Below the pieces are notes generated by a model, which worked only from the letters and a program-made list of their open reading frames with translations, was not told the DNA's origin and ran no database searches. Positions 33,001 to 33,316 of a stretch of 33,316 nucleotides of DNA are shown here, in pieces. The DNA comes from a virus. Position 1 is the stretch's first letter; each line of letters starts with the position of its first letter. A program made the position numbers and the translations under genes. The DNA lies in IMG/VR virus record IMGVR_UViG_3300002835_000642, positions 1-33,316 of that record; one strand, given 5' to 3'.

Positions 33001-33236
33001 TTCGTAAACGCTTCTGTAGATGTTTTAATTGTTCGCATCTCAGCAGAAAATCTGCCCGTTGCATTAATAGCATTGAGCAGATCTGTCTGTAATGTGCGTT
33101 GTGCCAGTGCTGCCTGAGCACTAGACTTTGCTATATTAGTATGGAATAAAGATATCTGTCGTTGTAGAGACTTTAATTCCGAGAGTGCCTGAGAGGAGTC
33201 AATACTGACTTTAATGTTAGCATTAACATCACTCAT
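27030..33236 (-). CDS. Tape measure protein with LysM domain
   Basis: A 2068-residue protein, by far the longest here, as expected for the ruler that sets tail length; at about 0.15 nm per residue it predicts a tail near 310 nm. Long helical coiled stretches dominate (KIQLQIDALNKQKGVIEDTI, YKDQLKSIDVQTKALGNQL). Hydrophobic membrane-like segments lie about 542-580 and 1180-1195. The N-terminal part has the phage-tail domain (AFMDMETAALKFRKVYGD). VPSLLTPGEAVVPAP (about 675) and VPTMLTPGEFVVNKN (about 1970) are a repeated motif known from tape measures. Residues about 1903-1954 are a LysM domain nearly identical in plan to that of the downstream LysM protein. ATG at 33236 has GGGGG upstream. Confidence 0.95.
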   Translation of the reverse strand: MSDVNANIKVSIDSSQALSELKSLQRQISLFHTNIAKSSAQAALAQRTLQTDLLNAINATGRFSAEMRTIKTSTEAFTNSLEKNKFSIRQYFRYAAGSTRTFGKLFRTEFDTISQVAEDRVKKMQTQYIKMGRDAKGAMQAMAITPKQLNMDDYATKMQLAAQKQQLFNQLLKQGSTNLLNFGKNTQWAGRQLMVGFTLPLAMLGSTAAKAFMDMETAALKFRKVYGDLLTPKEETQAALDGINALANSYTKYGIAASKTVGLAADAAAAGFKGADLQAQTEQATRLSVLGQIDQQKALETTIALQNAFQTSNKDLADSINFLNSVENQTVLSLDDVTTAIPIAAPIVKSLGGDVKDLAFFMTAMKEGGINAAEGANALKSGLASIINPSGKAADMLASVGINIRAIVEKNGGDLRNTVLGVAEALNTLRPLDRARAIEQLFGKFQFSRISTLFANIVNEGTQASRVLDLTEMSMSDLASTADKELGLTADNAMNKFKKTVEDLKVSLIPVGQAFLEAITPILETVNNLLSKFKDMSDGSKRAITILITVVGGLGPVLLMTFGLLANGLANILKLFAMLRGGYLKLGGQSQVLGEQTQYLTSEQIEAAAVASSLDQSHARLTQTFNVQKVALDQLRNSYIQATGAALKFAVNNPGLMSTPKKYAKGIAIVPGSGNKDNVPSLLTPGEAVVPAPMVKKYGPLIKGMIADNIPGFADGVFPSMQGGTQRFVAPYTMSAPGNKAGGFGMDPDFINQQGFIQSLRNTAIASAAVEGDIKLTQTVINDMAEELMPYAEQITDALRTTKQSLVDAGKPAKHISEIFAEAELEIKKILASMKAQGGRIGSAGEGLRKFAYPTEQDIMSGGYARVPGVTVDPATGRVVRSTIYSNKKGKSGSFDGRLTSVNKTQPIQASGVLTKAHVVPENLGIISGQAPLEGRALGLPMEKQMAARQEIERKGAIVAGRKYAAAYSSGLEQGGLQDIYVQSQDRQSPHRLAAQDGRDDAQAYEKAKRNKLLTYGTTGPVSAIDKSIRRNNDRRLKDLSANMSVTGGMLGAYGLGGASTEQDKQVKQSTRNLQGMNSALMSGTFALTSMAAMGSMTGGKIGDLSQQVMKYSGALFALMSVTQLLTQAKITELAATRMSVASNAVKAARGGMGIAGNGIFAKTGLFGQLARGALFVKNFLGPIGMAIGVTTLLVTGFRKLQKAQEEAQRKVLAFGNALTITQKQIDSTAKYFGVTPKKSNLAIDNSYRDEAAKMDPGLGGKIDEFKESDEFKKDYAGTVKDLKNLNAADAKTALLVRIQNLIGQGYSEEQIQIIISSLQEAAGKTGINLNFKEINVDTLNKDILEGLKPKLESLSKFAGGKGLNKSYVAGYDPRSRGVVTKEVVTQTKEYSDALENVGMSVRSVLDNLSLLQKEGKISGVQLNESFTMLMTNIKLQAGDAATQILLMNKALAGFENPVSIAATKTDDLTKKTKLLQAAMLGAQIDVAILQGYLNGGGVLAMGGAVDGSYFEKQIDAIIAKATELQNKIAKSVLAGTKVIPDGSTEKSALQKLKDQTKELQTQTKVFKELRKAGVDAATAQEIAANVDLAKQLNATKFLGNNWKNAVASIKDYGKKQKELEKTIAVGGGAGEYQQYLFKKAEAFISLQEHLIDMQYKDQLKSIDVQTKALGNQLDSIKLQEDQINEKFDKQIGALNTIKTLNENIANQEKQRLTIADALSRGDISAAAVAIQEARSQQASASMEAAQQGLSTGKENAIASLGAKQIQLQIDALNKQKGVIEDTITQQKESIKYFGMTADQIRDAAKALDLANEAGVNINNATFLNNILKAATGDSSALKTVMVDLQTEARNLFAELQNLRNVFLTTGGGAGGVGAGPDGGPGADLGAAVVVGTGTTKKTSTSVTVKSGQTLSSIAKANKTTVSAILAANPKFTQDSKYNGGKTIFSGTKVNIPGKMYGGIVAGNGMLDKVPTMLTPGEFVVNKNAAKRFGPLLTSINESKYPGSMSPMSSSKLMAMSTNSINNNSTSVYNYSLKVDASGTSANPNDIARIVMAQIKNVDSQRIRGNKY

Positions 33237-33256
33237 TCATTTCTACCCCCTATTTA

Positions 33257-33316
33257 TTAATTACCAAGCGCAGTATTAAGAAGATTACTTTCTCCTAGAT
33301 TCGTGCCACTTGCTGC
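33257..33316 (-). CDS. Last 19 residues of an upstream gene, partial
   Basis: An open frame enters from the right edge and ends with TAA at 33257-33259, 20 bases before the tape measure start. It codes for AASGTNLGESNLLNTALGN. In siphovirus maps this place usually holds the tail assembly chaperone, often made by a programmed frameshift, but 19 residues are too few to tell, and no frameshift site is inside the window. Confidence 0.5.
   Translation of the reverse strand, partial: AASGTNLGESNLLNTALGN

Overview
The window looks like the inside of a lytic or temperate long-tailed (siphovirus-type) phage genome. It is AT-rich and tightly packed. Every gene I support lies on the minus strand, so genes are read here from high to low coordinates, in the order of transcription. 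Neighbouring genes mostly overlap by 1-20 bases (TAATG and ATGA junctions) and most have Shine-Dalgarno sites. The host is probably an actinobacterium, perhaps a low-GC freshwater lineage. Reasons: a DnaE polymerase with an intact PHP site, a Cas4-like nuclease, several extended -10 promoters, and promoters placed so that mRNAs would begin at the start codon. This host call is inference; no marker gene fixes it. No stretch longer than 300 bases lacks a gene, and I saw no tRNA, rRNA, CRISPR array, insertion sequence or convincing intrinsic terminator.

Tail module (33316 to about 19309): the last 19 codons of an upstream gene, a 2068-residue tape measure protein with a LysM domain, a probable distal tail protein, a 1376-residue tail hub/receptor-contact protein with a lectin-like insert, a second LysM tail protein, a tail-fibre-like protein, a fibronectin-III-like protein and a small beta-rich protein.

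Replication module (about 19309 to 10944): a zinc-ribbon protein, a MerR/excisionase-like DNA-binding protein, two small conserved proteins, a DnaB-like helicase, a CHC2/Toprim primase, a ssDNA-binding-like protein, DnaE and RecA. Good sigma-70-type promoters sit in front of the helicase/primase segment (18688-18716) and the ssDNA-binding gene (15945-15974).

Oxygenase island (10908 to 6709), the most unusual part: five genes carry six related double-stranded-beta-helix domains of the Fe(II)/2-oxoglutarate oxygenase type. Four domains keep an HxD...HWR metal site. Two (an E gene, and the C-terminal half of a fused gene) have lost it. Three of the four intact copies are preceded by a promoter whose -10 box ends exactly 6 nt before the ATG with no Shine-Dalgarno, which predicts leaderless, separately controlled mRNAs. 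A zinc-ribbon gene and a PD-(D/E)XK nuclease gene lie inside the island.

Recombination and packaging module (6709 to 1): a helical unknown, Cas4-like exonuclease, zinc-finger protein, RuvC-like resolvase, three very small genes (58, 51 and 42 residues), a DUF1599-like protein, an SGNH-hydrolase-like protein, small and large terminase subunits. Last, running off the left edge, is a Thr/Ala-rich protein with a Sec signal peptide that resembles a surface-layer or Ig-like cell-surface protein.
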